Part shown: in pieces, positions 26,901-41,900 of the stretch
Position numbering within the stretch: position 1 is the stretch's first letter
How the letters are laid out: each line of letters opens with the position of its first letter
Program-made: the position numbers and the translations under genes
NCBI RefSeq assembly: GCF_037975245.1
Contig: NC_092575.1
Coordinates: 18,430,841 to 18,494,840 of the forward strand
DNA: 64,000 nt
Reading direction: 5' to 3'
DNA from: Apostichopus japonicus
Lineage: Eukaryota > Echinodermata > Holothuroidea > Aspidochirotida > Stichopodidae
Notes under the pieces: model-generated
The model's database searches: none
Seen by the model: the letters and a program-made list of their open reading frames with translations, nothing else
Told to the model about the DNA's origin: nothing

Positions 26901-29900
26901 GCTGTCGTGGCGCGGTTGGTTGCTCTGTACCTCGAGAGCGTGACGTATTTTGGATCGCGGGCTCGAGACCAGGGTGGGGGCAGTTTGCTTTTGCCGCGAT
27001 CTGATACGGTCTCTGGAACTTTAAGTATTAGAAACGAACCTAGATTTATATCAACTGCTGTCGTGGCGCGGTTGGTTGCTCTGTACCTCGAGAGCGTGAC
27101 GTATTTTGGATCGCGGGCTCGAGACCAGGGTGGGGGCAGTTTGCTTTTGCCGCGATCTGATACGGTCTCTGGAACTTTAAGTATTAGAAACGAACCTAGA
27201 TTTATATCAACTGCTGTCGTGGCGCGGTTGGTTGCTCTGTACCTCGAGAGCGTGACGTATTTTGGATCGCGGGCTCGAGACCAGGGTGGGGGCAGTTTGC
27301 TTTTGCCGCGATCTTATACGGTCTCTGGAACTTTAAGTATTAGAAACGAACCTAGATTTATATCAACTGCTGTCGTGGCGCGGTTGGTTGCTCTGTACCT
27401 CGAGAGCGTGACGTATTTTGGATCGCGGGCTCGAGACCAGGGTGGGGGCAGTTTGCTTTTGCCGCGATCTGATACGGTCTCTGGAACTTTAAGTATTAGA
27501 AACGAACCTAGATTTATATCAACTGCTGTCGTGGCGCGGTTGGTTGCTCTGTACCTCGAGAGCGTGACGTATTTTGGATCGCGGGCTCGAGACCAGGGTG
27601 GGGGCAGTTTGCTTTTGCCGCGATCTGATACGGTCTCTGGAACTTTAAGTATTAGAAACGAACCTAGATTTATATCAACTGCTGTCGTGGCGCGGTTGGT
27701 TGCTCTGTACCTCGAGAGCGTGACGTATTTTGGATCGCGGGCTCGAGACCAGGGTGGGGGCAGTTTGCTTTTGCCGCGATCTGATACGGTCTCTGGAACT
27801 TTAAGTATTAGAAACGAACCTAGATTTATATCAACTGCTGTCGTGGCGCGGTTGGTTGCTCTGTACCTCGAGAGCGTGACGTATTTTGGATCGCGGGCTC
27901 GAGACCAGGGTGGGGGCAGTTTGCTTTTGCCGCGATCTGATACGGTCTCTGGAACTTTAAGTATTAGAAACGAACCTAGATTTATATCAACTGCTGTCGT
28001 GGCGCGGTTGGTTGCTCTGTACCTCGAGAGCGTGACGTATTTTGGATCGCGGGCTCGAGACCAGGGTGGGGGCAGTTTGCTTTTGCCGCGATCTGATACG
28101 GTCTCTGGAACTTTAAGTATTAGAAACGAACCTAGATTTATATCAACTGCTGTCGTGGCGCGGTTGGTTGCTCTGTACCTCGAGAGCGTGACGTATTTTG
28201 GATCGCGGGCTCGAGACCAGGGTGGGGGCAGTTTGCTTTTGCCGCGATCTGATACGGTCTCTGGAACTTTAAGTATTAGAAACGAACCTAGATTTATATC
28301 AACTGCTGTCGTGGCGCGGTTGGTTGCTCTGTACCTCGAGAGCGTGACGTATTTTGGATCGCGGGCTCGAGACCAGGGTGGGGGCAGTTTGCTTTTGCCG
28401 CGATCTGATACGGTCTCTGGAACTTTAAGTATTAGAAACGAACCTAGATTTATATCAACTGCTGTCGTGGCGCGGTTGGTTGCTCTGTACCTCGAGAGCG
28501 TGACGTATTTTGGATCGCGGGCTCGAGACCAGGGTGGGGGCAGTTTGCTTTTGCCGCGATCTGATACGGTCTCTGGAACTTTAAGTATTAGAAACGAACC
28601 TAGATTTATATCAACTGCTGTCGTGGCGCGGTTGGTTGCTCTGTACCTCGAGAGCGTGACGTATTTTGGATCGCGGGCTCGAGACCAGGGTGGGGGCAGT
28701 TTGCTTTTGCCGCGATCTGATACGGTCTCTGGAACTTTAAGTATTAGAAACGAACCTAGATTTATATCAACTGCTGTCGTGGCGCGGTTGGTTGCTCTGT
28801 ACCTCGAGAGCGTGACGTATTTTGGATCGCGGGCTCGAGACCAGGGTGGGGGCAGTTTGCTTTTGCCGCGATCTGATACGGTCTCTGGAACTTTAAGTAT
28901 TAGAAACGAACCTAGATTTATATCAACTGCTGTCGTGGCGCGGTTGGTTGCTCTGTACCTCGAGAGCGTGACGTATTTTGGATCGCGGGCTCGAGACCAG
29001 GGTGGGGGCAGTTTGCTTTTGCCGCGATCTGATACGGTCTCTGGAACTTTAAGTATTAGAAACGAACCTAGATTTATATCAACTGCTGTCGTGGCGCGGT
29101 TGGTTGCTCTGTACCTCGAGAGCGTGACGTATTTTGGATCGCGGGCTCGAGACCAGGGTGGGGGCAGTTTGCTTTTGCCGCGATCTGATACGGTCTCTGG
29201 AACTTTAAGTATTAGAAACGAACCTAGATTTATATCAACTGCTGTCGTGGCGCGGTTGGTTGCTCTGTACCTCGAGAGCGTGACGTATTTTGGATCGCGG
29301 GCTCGAGACCAGGGTGGGGGCAGTTTGCTTTTGCCGCGATCTGATACGGTCTCTGGAACTTTAAGTATTAGAAACGAACCTAGATTTATATCAACTGCTG
29401 TCGTGGCGCGGTTGGTTGCTCTGTACCTCGAGAGCGTGACGTATTTTGGATCGCGGGCTCGAGACCAGGGTGGGGGCAGTTTGCTTTTGCCGCGATCTGA
29501 TACGGTCTCTGGAACTTTAAGTATTAGAAACGAACCTAGATTTATATCAACTGCTGTCGTGGCGCGGTTGGTTGCTCTGTACCTCGAGAGCGTGACGTAT
29601 TTTGGATCGCGGGCTCGAGACCAGGGTGGGGGCAGTTTGCTTTTGCCGCGATCTGATACGGTCTCTGGAACTTTAAGTATTAGAAACGAACCTAGATTTA
29701 TATCAACTGCTGTCGTGGCGCGGTTGGTTGCTCTGTACCTCGAGAGCGTGACGTATTTTGGATCGCGGGCTCGAGACCAGGGTGGGGGCAGTTTGCTTTT
29801 GCCGCGATCTGATACGGTCTCTGGAACTTTAAGTATTAGAAACGAACCTAGATTTATATCAACTGCTGTCGTGGCGCGGTTGGTTGCTCTGTACCTCGAG

Positions 29901-32900
29901 AGCGTGACGTATTTTGGATCGCGGGCTCGAGACCAGGGTGGGGGCAGTTTGCTTTTGCCGCGATCTGATACGGTCTCTGGAACTTTAAGTATTAGAAACG
30001 AACCTAGATTTATATCAACTGCTGTCGTGGCGCGGTTGGTTGCTCTGTACCTCGAGAGCGTGACGTATTTTGGATCGCGGGCTCGAGACCAGGGTGGGGG
30101 CAGTTTGCTTTTGCCGCGATCTGATACGGTCTCTGGAACTTTAAGTATTAGAAACGAACCTAGATTTATATCAACTGCTGTCGTGGCGCGGTTGGTTGCT
30201 CTGTACCTCGAGAGCGTGACGTATTTTGGATCGCGGGCTCGAGACCAGGGTGGGGGCAGTTTGCTTTTGCCGCGATCTGATACGGTCTCTGGAACTTTAA
30301 GTATTAGAAACGAACCTAGATTTATATCAACTGCTGTCGTGGCGCGGTTGGTTGCTCTGTACCTCGAGAGCGTGACGTATTTTGGATCGCGGGCTCGAGA
30401 CCAGGGTGGGGGCAGTTTGCTTTTGCCGCGATCTGATACGGTCTCTGGAACTTTAAGTATTAGAAACGAACCTAGATTTATATCAACTGCTGTCGTGGCG
30501 CGGTTGGTTGCTCTGTACCTCGAGAGCGTGACGTATTTTGGATCGCGGGCTCGAGACCAGGGTGGGGGCAGTTTGCTTTTGCCGCGATCTTATACGGTCT
30601 CTGGAACTTTAAGTATTAGAAACGAACCTAGATTTATATCAACTGCTGTCGTGGCGCGGTTGGTTGCTCTGTACCTCGAGAGCGTGACGTATTTTGGATC
30701 GCGGGCTCGAGACCAGGGTGGGGGCAGTTTGCTTTTGCCGCGATCTGATACGGTCTCTGGAACTTTAAGTATTAGAAACGAACCTAGATTTATATCAACT
30801 GCTGTCGTGGCGCGGTTGGTTGCTCTGTACCTCGAGAGCGTGACGTATTTTGGATCGCGGGCTCGAGACCAGGGTGGGGGCAGTTTGCTTTTGCCGCGAT
30901 CTGATACGGTCTCTGGAACTTTAAGTATTAGAAACGAACCTAGATTTATATCAACTGCTGTCGTGGCGCGGTTGGTTGCTCTGTACCTCGAGAGCGTGAC
31001 GTATTTTGGATCGCGGGCTCGAGACCAGGGTGGGGGCAGTTTGCTTTTGCCGCGATCTGATACGGTCTCTGGAACTTTAAGTATTAGAAACGAACCTAGA
31101 TTTATATCAACTGCTGTCGTGGCGCGGTTGGTTGCTCTGTACCTCGAGAGCGTGACGTATTTTGGATCGCGGGCTCGAGACCAGGGTGGGGGCAGTTTGC
31201 TTTTGCCGCGATCTTATACGGTCTCTGGAACTTTAAGTATTAGAAACGAACCTAGATTTATATCAACTGCTGTCGTGGCGCGGTTGGTTGCTCTGTACCT
31301 CGAGAGCGTGACGTATTTTGGATCGCGGGCTCGAGACCAGGGTGGGGGCAGTTTGCTTTTGCCGCGATCTTATACGGTCTCTGGAACTTTAAGTATTAGA
31401 AACGAACCTAGATTTATATCAACTGCTGTCGTGGCGCGGTTGGTTGCTCTGTACCTCGAGAGCGTGACGTATTTTGGATCGCGGGCTCGAGACCAGGGTG
31501 GGGGCAGTTTGCTTTTGCCGCGATCTTATACGGTCTCTGGAACTTTAAGTATTAGAAACGAACCTAGATTTATATCAACTGCTGTCGTGGCGCGGTTGGT
31601 TGCTCTGTACCTCGAGAGCGTGACGTATTTTGGATCGCGGGCTCGAGACCAGGGTGGGGGCAGTTTGCTTTTGCCGCGATCTTATACGGTCTCTGGAACT
31701 TTAAGTATTAGAAACGAACCTAGATTTATATCAACTGCTGTCGTGGCGCGGTTGGTTGCTCTGTACCTCGAGAGCGTGGCGTATTTTGGATCGCGGGCTC
31801 GAGACCAGGGTGGGGGCAGTTTGCTTTTGCCGCGATCTTATACGGTCTCTGGAACTTTAAGTATTAGAAACGAACCTAGATTTATATCAACTGCTGTCGT
31901 GGCGCGGTTGGTTGCTCTGTACCTCGAGAGCGTGGCGTATTTTGGATCGCGGGCTCGAGACCAGGGTGGGGGCAGTTTGCTTTTGCCGCGATCTTATACG
32001 GTCTCTGGAACTTTAAGTATTAGAAACGAACCTAGATTTATATCAACTGCTGTCGTGGCGCGGTTGGTTGCTCTGTACCTCGAGAGCGTGGCGTATTTTG
32101 GATCGCGGGCTCGAGACCAGGGTGGGGGCAGTTTGCTTTTGCCGCGATCTTATACGGTCTCTGGAACTTTAAGTATTAGAAACGAACCTAGATTTATATC
32201 AACTGCTGTCGTGGCGCGGTTGGTTGCTCTGTACCTCGAGAGCGTGGCGTATTTTGGATCGCGTGCTCGAGACCAGGGTGGGGGCAGTTTGCTTTTGCCG
32301 CGATCTTATACGGTCTCTGGAACTTTAAGTATTAGAAACGAACCTAGATTTATATCAACTGCTGTCGTGGCGCGGTTGGTTGCTCTGTACCTCGAGAGCG
32401 TGGCGTATTTTGGATCGCGGGCTCGAGACCAGGGTGGGGGCAGTTTGCTTTTGCCGCGATCTTATACGGTCTCTGGAACTTTAAGTATTAGAAACGAACC
32501 TAGATTTATATCAACTGCTGTCGTGGCGCGGTTGGTTGCTCTGTACCTCGAGAGCGTGGCGTATTTTGGATCGCGGGCTCGAGACCAGGGTGGGGGCAGT
32601 TTGCTTTTGCCGCGATCTTATACGGTCTCTGGAACTTTAAGTATTAGAAACGAACCTAGATTTATATCAACTGCTGTCGTGGCGCGGTTGGTTGCTCTGT
32701 ACCTCGAGAGCGTGGCGTATTTTGGATCGCGGGCTCGAGACCAGGGTGGGGGCAGTTTGCTTTTGCCGCGATCTTATACGGTCTCTGGAACTTTAAGTAT
32801 TAGAAACGAACCTAGATTTATATCAACTGCTGTCGTGGCGCGGTTGGTTGCTCTGTACCTCGAGAGCGTGACGTATTTTGGATCGCGGGCTCGAGACCAG

Positions 32901-35900
32901 GGTGGGGGCAGTTTGCTTTTGCCGCGATCTTATACGGTCTCTGGAACTTTAAGTATTAGAAACGAACCTAGATTTATATCAACTGCTGTCGTGGCGCGGT
33001 TGGTTGCTCTGTACCTCGAGAGCGTGACGTATTTTGGATCGCGGGCTCGAGACCAGGGTGGGGGCAGTTTGCTTTTGCCGCGATCTTATACGGTCTCTGG
33101 AACTTTAAGTATTAGAAACGAACCTAGATTTATATCAACTGCTGTCGTGGCGCGGTTGGTTGCTCTGTACCTCGAGAGCGTGACGTATTTTGGATCGCGG
33201 GCTCGAGACCAGGGTGGGGGCAGTTTGCTTTTGCCGCGATCTTATACGGTCTCTGGAACTTTAAGTATTAGAAACGAACCTAGATTTATATCAACTGCTG
33301 TCGTGGCGCGGTTGGTTGCTCTGTACCTCGAGAGCGTGACGTATTTTGGATCGCGGGCTCGAGACCAGGGTGGGGGCAGTTTGCTTTTGCCGCGATCTTA
33401 TACGGTCTCTGGAACTTTAAGTATTAGAAACGAACCTAGATTTATATCAACTGCTGTCGTGGCGCGGTTGGTTGCTCTGTACCTCGAGAGCGTGACGTAT
33501 TTTGGATCGCGGGCTCGAGACCAGGGTGGGGGCAGTTTGCTTTTGCCGCGATCTTATACGGTCTCTGGAACTTTAAGTATTAGAAACGAACCTAGATTTA
33601 TATCAACTGCTGTCGTGGCGCGGTTGGTTGCTCTGTACCTCGAGAGCGTGACGTATTTTGGATCGCGGGCTCGAGACCAGGGTGGGGGCAGTTTGCTTTT
33701 GCCGCGATCTTATACGGTCTCTGGAACTTTAAGTATTAGAAACGAACCTAGATTTATATCAACTGCTGTCGTGGCGCGGTTGGTTGCTCTGTACCTCGAG
33801 AGCGTGACGTATTTTGGATCGCGGGCTCGAGACCAGGGTGGGGGCAGTTTGCTTTTGCCGCGATCTTATACGGTCTCTGGAACTTTAAGTATTAGAAACG
33901 AACCTAGATTTATATCAACTGCTGTCGTGGCGCGGTTGGTTGCTCTGTACCTCGAGAGCGTGACGTATTTTGGATCGCGGGCTCGAGACCAGGGTGGGGG
34001 CAGTTTGCTTTTGCCGCGATCTTATACGGTCTCTGGAACTTTAAGTATTAGAAACGAACCTAGATTTATATCAACTGCTGTCGTGGCGCGGTTGGTTGCT
34101 CTGTACCTCGAGAGCGTGACGTATTTTGGATCGCGGGCTCGAGACCAGGGTGGGGGCAGTTTGCTTTTGCCGCGATCTTATACGGTCTCTGGAACTTTAA
34201 GTATTAGAAACGAACCTAGATTTATATCAACTGCTGTCGTGGCGCGGTTGGTTGCTCTGTACCTCGAGAGCGTGACGTATTTTGGATCGCGGGCTCGAGA
34301 CCAGGGTGGGGGCAGTTTGCTTTTGCCGCGATCTTATACGGTCTCTGGAACTTTAAGTATTAGAAACGAACCTAGATTTATATCAACTGCTGTCGTGGCG
34401 CGGTTGGTTGCTCTGTACCTCGAGAGCGTGACGTATTTTGGATCGCGGGCTCGAGACCAGGGTGGGGGCAGTTTGCTTTTGCCGCGATCTTATACGGTCT
34501 CTGGAACTTTAAGTATTAGAAACGAACCTAGATTTATATCAACTGCTGTCGTGGCGCGGTTGGTTGCTCTGTACCTCGAGAGCGTGACGTATTTTGGATC
34601 GCGGGCTCGAGACCAGGGTGGGGGCAGTTTGCTTTTGCCGCGATCTGATACGGTCTCTGGAACTTTAAGTATTAGAAACGAACCTAGATTTATATCAACT
34701 GCTGTCGTGGCGCGGTTGGTTGCTCTGTACCTCGAGAGCGTGACGTATTTTGGATCGCGGGCTCGAGACCAGGGTGGGGGCAGTTTGCTTTTGCCGCGAT
34801 CTGATACGGTCTCTGGAACTTTAAGTATTAGAAACGAACCTAGATTTATATCAACTGCTGTCGTGGCGCGGTTGGTTGCTCTGTACCTCGAGAGCGTGAC
34901 GTATTTTGGATCGCGGGCTCGAGACCAGGGTGGGGGCAGTTTGCTTTTGCCGCGATCTGATACGGTCTCTGGAACTTTAAGTATTAGAAACGAACCTAGA
35001 TTTATATCAACTGCTGTCGTGGCGCGGTTGGTTGCTCTGTACCTCGAGAGCGTGACGTATTTTGGATCGCGGGCTCGAGACCAGGGTGGGGGCAGTTTGC
35101 TTTTGCCGCGATCTGATACGGTCTCTGGAACTTTAAGTATTAGAAACGAACCTAGATTTATATCAACTGCTGTCGTGGCGCGGTTGGTTGCTCTGTACCT
35201 CGAGAGCGTGACGTATTTTGGATCGCGGGCTCGAGACCAGGGTGGGGGCAGTTTGCTTTTGCCGCGATCTGATACGGTCTCTGGAACTTTAAGTATTAGA
35301 AACGAACCTAGATTTATATCAACTGCTGTCGTGGCGCGGTTGGTTGCTCTGTACCTCGAGAGCGTGACGTATTTTGGATCGCGGGCTCGAGACCAGGGTG
35401 GGGGCAGTTTGCTTTTGCCGCGATCTGATACGGTCTCTGGAACTTTAAGTATTAGAAACGAACCTAGATTTATATCAACTGCTGTCGTGGCGCGGTTGGT
35501 TGCTCTGTACCTCGAGAGCGTGACGTATTTTGGATCGCGGGCTCGAGACCAGGGTGGGGGCAGTTTGCTTTTGCCGCGATCTGATACGGTCTCTGGAACT
35601 TTAAGTATTAGAAACGAACCTAGATTTATATCAACTGCTGTCGTGGCGCGGTTGGTTGCTCTGTACCTCGAGAGCGTGACGTATTTTGGATCGCGGGCTC
35701 GAGACCAGGGTGGGGGCAGTTTGCTTTTGCCGCGATCTGATACGGTCTCTGGAACTTTAAGTATTAGAAACGAACCTAGATTTATATCAACTGCTGTCGT
35801 GGCGCGGTTGGTTGCTCTGTACCTCGAGAGCGTGACGTATTTTGGATCGCGGGCTCGAGACCAGGGTGGGGGCAGTTTGCTTTTGCCGCGATCTGATACG

Positions 35901-38900
35901 GTCTCTGGAACTTTAAGTATTAGAAACGAACCTAGATTTATATCAACTGCTGTCGTGGCGCGGTTGGTTGCTCTGTACCTCGAGAGCGTGACGTATTTTG
36001 GATCGCGGGCTCGAGACCAGGGTGGGGGCAGTTTGCTTTTGCCGCGATCTGATACGGTCTCTGGAACTTTAAGTATTAGAAACGAACCTAGATTTATATC
36101 AACTGCTGTCGTGGCGCGGTTGGTTGCTCTGTACCTCGAGAGCGTGACGTATTTTGGATCGCGGGCTCGAGACCAGGGTGGGGGCAGTTTGCTTTTGCCG
36201 CGATCTGATACGGTCTCTGGAACTTTAAGTATTAGAAACGAACCTAGATTTATATCAACTGCTGTCGTGGCGCGGTTGGTTGCTCTGTACCTCGAGAGCG
36301 TGACGTATTTTGGATCGCGGGCTCGAGACCAGGGTGGGGGCAGTTTGCTTTTGCCGCGATCTGATACGGTCTCTGGAACTTTAAGTATTAGAAACGAACC
36401 TAGATTTATATCAACTGCTGTCGTGGCGCGGTTGGTTGCTCTGTACCTCGAGAGCGTGACGTATTTTGGATCGCGGGCTCGAGACCAGGGTGGGGGCAGT
36501 TTGCTTTTGCCGCGATCTGATACGGTCTCTGGAACTTTAAGTATTAGAAACGAACCTAGATTTATATCAACTGCTGTCGTGGCGCGGTTGGTTGCTCTGT
36601 ACCTCGAGAGCGTGACGTATTTTGGATCGCGGGCTCGAGACCAGGGTGGGGGCAGTTTGCTTTTGCCGCGATCTGATACGGTCTCTGGAACTTTAAGTAT
36701 TAGAAACGAACCTAGATTTATATCAACTGCTGTCGTGGCGCGGTTGGTTGCTCTGTACCTCGAGAGCGTGACGTATTTTGGATCGCGGGCTCGAGACCAG
36801 GGTGGGGGCAGTTTGCTTTTGCCGCGATCTTATACGGTCTCTGGAACTTTAAGTATTAGAAACGAACCTAGATTTATATCAACTGCTGTCGTGGCGCGGT
36901 TGGTTGCTCTGTACCTCGAGAGCGTGACGTATTTTGGATCGCGGGCTCGAGACCAGGGTGGGGGCAGTTTGCTTTTGCCGCGATCTTATACGGTCTCTGG
37001 AACTTTAAGTATTAGAAACGAACCTAGATTTATATCAACTGCTGTCGTGGCGCGGTTGGTTGCTCTGTACCTCGAGAGCGTGACGTATTTTGGATCGCGG
37101 GCTCGAGACCAGGGTGGGGGCAGTTTGCTTTTGCCGCGATCTTATACGGTCTCTGGAACTTTAAGTATTAGAAACGAACCTAGATTTATATCAACTGCTG
37201 TCGTGGCGCGGTTGGTTGCTCTGTACCTCGAGAGCGTGACGTATTTTGGATCGCGGGCTCGAGACCAGGGTGGGGGCAGTTTGCTTTTGCCGCGATCTTA
37301 TACGGTCTCTGGAACTTTAAGTATTAGAAACGAACCTAGATTTATATCAACTGCTGTCGTGGCGCGGTTGGTTGCTCTGTACCTCGAGAGCGTGACGTAT
37401 TTTGGATCGCGGGCTCGAGACCAGGGTGGGGGCAGTTTGCTTTTGCCGCGATCTTATACGGTCTCTGGAACTTTAAGTATTAGAAACGAACCTAGATTTA
37501 TATCAACTGCTGTCGTGGCGCGGTTGGTTGCTCTGTACCTCGAGAGCGTGACGTATTTTGGATCGCGGGCTCGAGACCAGGGTGGGGGCAGTTTGCTTTT
37601 GCCGCGATCTTATACGGTCTCTGGAACTTTAAGTATTAGAAACGAACCTAGATTTATATCAACTGCTGTCGTGGCGCGGTTGGTTGCTCTGTACCTCGAG
37701 AGCGTGACGTATTTTGGATCGCGGGCTCGAGACCAGGGTGGGGGCAGTTTGCTTTTGCCGCGATCTGATACGGTCTCTGGAACTTTAAGTATTAGAAACG
37801 AACCTAGATTTATATCAACTGCTGTCGTGGCGCGGTTGGTTGCTCTGTACCTCGAGAGCGTGACGTATTTTGGATCGCGGGCTCGAGACCAGGGTGGGGG
37901 CAGTTTGCTTTTGCCGCGATCTGATACGGTCTCTGGAACTTTAAGTATTAGAAACGAACCTAGATTTATATCAACTGCTGTCGTGGCGCGGTTGGTTGCT
38001 CTGTACCTCGAGAGCGTGACGTATTTTGGATCGCGGGCTCGAGACCAGGGTGGGGGCAGTTTGCTTTTGCCGCGATCTGATACGGTCTCTGGAACTTTAA
38101 GTATTAGAAACGAACCTAGATTTATATCAACTGCTGTCGTGGCGCGGTTGGTTGCTCTGTACCTCGAGAGCGTGACGTATTTTGGATCGCGGGCTCGAGA
38201 CCAGGGTGGGGGCAGTTTGCTTTTGCCGCGATCTGATACGGTCTCTGGAACTTTAAGTATTAGAAACGAACCTAGATTTATATCAACTGCTGTCGTGGCG
38301 CGGTTGGTTGCTCTGTACCTCGAGAGCGTGACGTATTTTGGATCGCGGGCTCGAGACCAGGGTGGGGGCAGTTTGCTTTTGCCGCGATCTGATACGGTCT
38401 CTGGAACTTTAAGTATTAGAAACGAACCTAGATTTATATCAACTGCTGTCGTGGCGCGGTTGGTTGCTCTGTACCTCGAGAGCGTGACGTATTTTGGATC
38501 GCGGGCTCGAGACCAGGGTGGGGGCAGTTTGCTTTTGCCGCGATCTGATACGGTCTCTGGAACTTTAAGTATTAGAAACGAACCTAGATTTATATCAACT
38601 GCTGTCGTGGCGCGGTTGGTTGCTCTGTACCTCGAGAGCGTGACGTATTTTGGATCGCGGGCTCGAGACCAGGGTGGGGGCAGTTTGCTTTTGCCGCGAT
38701 CTGATACGGTCTCTGGAACTTTAAGTATTAGAAACGAACCTAGATTTATATCAACTGCTGTCGTGGCGCGGTTGGTTGCTCTGTACCTCGAGAGCGTGAC
38801 GTATTTTGGATCGCGGGCTCGAGACCAGGGTGGGGGCAGTTTGCTTTTGCCGCGATCTGATACGGTCTCTGGAACTTTAAGTATTAGAAACGAACCTAGA

Positions 38901-41900
38901 TTTATATCAACTGCTGTCGTGGCGCGGTTGGTTGCTCTGTACCTCGAGAGCGTGACGTATTTTGGATCGCGGGCTCGAGACCAGGGTGGGGGCAGTTTGC
39001 TTTTGCCGCGATCTGATACGGTCTCTGGAACTTTAAGTATTAGAAACGAACCTAGATTTATATCAACTGCTGTCGTGGCGCGGTTGGTTGCTCTGTACCT
39101 CGAGAGCGTGACGTATTTTGGATCGCGGGCTCGAGACCAGGGTGGGGGCAGTTTGCTTTTGCCGCGATCTTATACGGTCTCTGGAACTTTAAGTATTAGA
39201 AACGAACCTAGATTTATATCAACTGCTGTCGTGGCGCGGTTGGTTGCTCTGTACCTCGAGAGCGTGACGTATTTTGGATCGCGGGCTCGAGACCAGGGTG
39301 GGGGCAGTTTGCTTTTGCCGCGATCTTATACGGTCTCTGGAACTTTAAGTATTAGAAACGAACCTAGATTTATATCAACTGCTGTCGTGGCGCGGTTGGT
39401 TGCTCTGTACCTCGAGAGCGTGACGTATTTTGGATCGCGGGCTCGAGACCAGGGTGGGGGCAGTTTGCTTTTGCCGCGATCTTATACGGTCTCTGGAACT
39501 TTAAGTATTAGAAACGAACCTAGATTTATATCAACTGCTGTCGTGGCGCGGTTGGTTGCTCTGTACCTCGAGAGCGTGACGTATTTTGGATCGCGGGCTC
39601 GAGACCAGGGTGGGGGCAGTTTGCTTTTGCCGCGATCTTATACGGTCTCTGGAACTTTAAGTATTAGAAACGAACCTAGATTTATATCAACTGCTGTCGT
39701 GGCGCGGTTGGTTGCTCTGTACCTCGAGAGCGTGACGTATTTTGGATCGCGGGCTCGAGACCAGGGTGGGGGCAGTTTGCTTTTGCCGCGATCTTATACG
39801 GTCTCTGGAACTTTAAGTATTAGAAACGAACCTAGATTTATATCAACTGCTGTCGTGGCGCGGTTGGTTGCTCTGTACCTCGAGAGCGTGACGTATTTTG
39901 GATCGCGGGCTCGAGACCAGGGTGGGGGCAGTTTGCTTTTGCCGCGATCTGATACGGTCTCTGGAACTTTAAGTATTAGAAACGAACCTAGATTTATATC
40001 AACTGCTGTCGTGGCGCGGTTGGTTGCTCTGTACCTCGAGAGCGTGACGTATTTTGGATCGCGGGCTCGAGACCAGGGTGGGGGCAGTTTGCTTTTGCCG
40101 CGATCTGATACGGTCTCTGGAACTTTAAGTATTAGAAACGAACCTAGATTTATATCAACTGCTGTCGCGGCGCGGTTGGTTGCTCTGTACCTCGAGAGCG
40201 TGACGTATTTTGGATCGCGGGCTCGAGACCAGGGTGGGGGCAGTTTGCTTTTGCCGCGATCTTATACGGTCTCTGGAACTTTAAGTATTAGAAACGAACC
40301 TAGATTTATATCAACTGCTGTCGCGGCGCGGTTGGTTGCTCTGTACCTCGAGAGCGTGACGTATTTTGGATCGCGGGCTCGAGACCAGGGTGGGGGCAGT
40401 TTGCTTTTGCCGCGATCTTATACGGTCTCTGGAACTTTAAGTATTAGAAACGAACCTAGATTTATATCAACTGCTGTCGTGGCGCGGTTGGTTGCTCTGT
40501 ACCTCGAGAGCGTGACGTATTTTGGATCGCGGGCTCGAGACCAGGGTGGGGGCAGTTTGCTTTTGCCGCGATCTGATACGGTCTCTGGAACTTTAAGTAT
40601 TAGAAACGAACCTAGATTTATATCAACTGCTGTCGTGGCGCGGTTGGTTGCTCTGTACCTCGAGAGCGTGACGTATTTTGGATCGCGGGCTCGAGACCAG
40701 GGTGGGGGCAGTTTGCTTTTGCCGCGATCTTATACGGTCTCTGGAACTTTAAGTATTAGAAACGAACCTAGATTTATATCAACTGCTGTCGTGGCGCGGT
40801 TGGTTGCTCTGTACCTCGAGAGCGTGACGTATTTTGGATCGCGGGCTCGAGACCAGGGTGGGGGCAGTTTGCTTTTGCCGCGATCTTATACGGTCTCTGG
40901 AACTTTAAGTATTAGAAACGAACCTAGATTTATATCAACTGCTGTCGTGGCGCGGTTGGTTGCTCTGTACCTCGAGAGCGTGACGTATTTTGGATCGCGG
41001 GCTCGAGACCAGGGTGGGGGCAGTTTGCTTTTGCCGCGATCTGATACGGTCTCTGGAACTTTAAGTATTAGAAACGAACCTAGATTTATATCAACTGCTG
41101 TCGTGGCGCGGTTGGTTGCTCTGTACCTCGAGAGCGTGACGTATTTTGGATCGCGGGCTCGAGACCAGGGTGGGGGCAGTTTGCTTTTGCCGCGATCTTA
41201 TACGGTCTCTGGAACTTTAAGTATTAGAAACGAACCTAGATTTATATCAACTGCTGTCGTGGCGCGGTTGGTTGCTCTGTACCTCGAGAGCGTGACGTAT
41301 TTTGGATCGCGGGCTCGAGACCAGGGTGGGGGCAGTTTGCTTTTGCCGCGATCTGATACGGTCTCTGGAACTTTAAGTATTAGAAACGAACCTAGATTTA
41401 TATCAACTGCTGTCGTGGCGCGGTTGGTTGCTCTGTACCTCGAGAGCGTGACGTATTTTGGATCGCGGGCTCGAGACCAGGGTGGGGGCAGTTTGCTTTT
41501 GCCGCGATCTTATACGGTCTCTGGAACTTTAAGTATTAGAAACGAACCTAGATTTATATCAACTGCTGTCGTGGCGCGGTTGGTTGCTCTGTACCTCGAG
41601 AGCGTGACGTATTTTGGATCGCGGGCTCGAGACCAGGGTGGGGGCAGTTTGCTTTTGCCGCGATCTTATACGGTCTCTGGAACTTTAAGTATTAGAAACG
41701 AACCTAGATTTATATCAACTGCTGTCGTGGCGCGGTTGGTTGCTCTGTACCTCGAGAGCGTGACGTATTTTGGATCGCGGGCTCGAGACCAGGGTGGGGG
41801 CAGTTTGCTTTTGCCGCGATCTTATACGGTCTCTGGAACTTTAAGTATTAGAAACGAACCTAGATTTATATCAACTGCTGTCGTGGCGCGGTTGGTTGCT

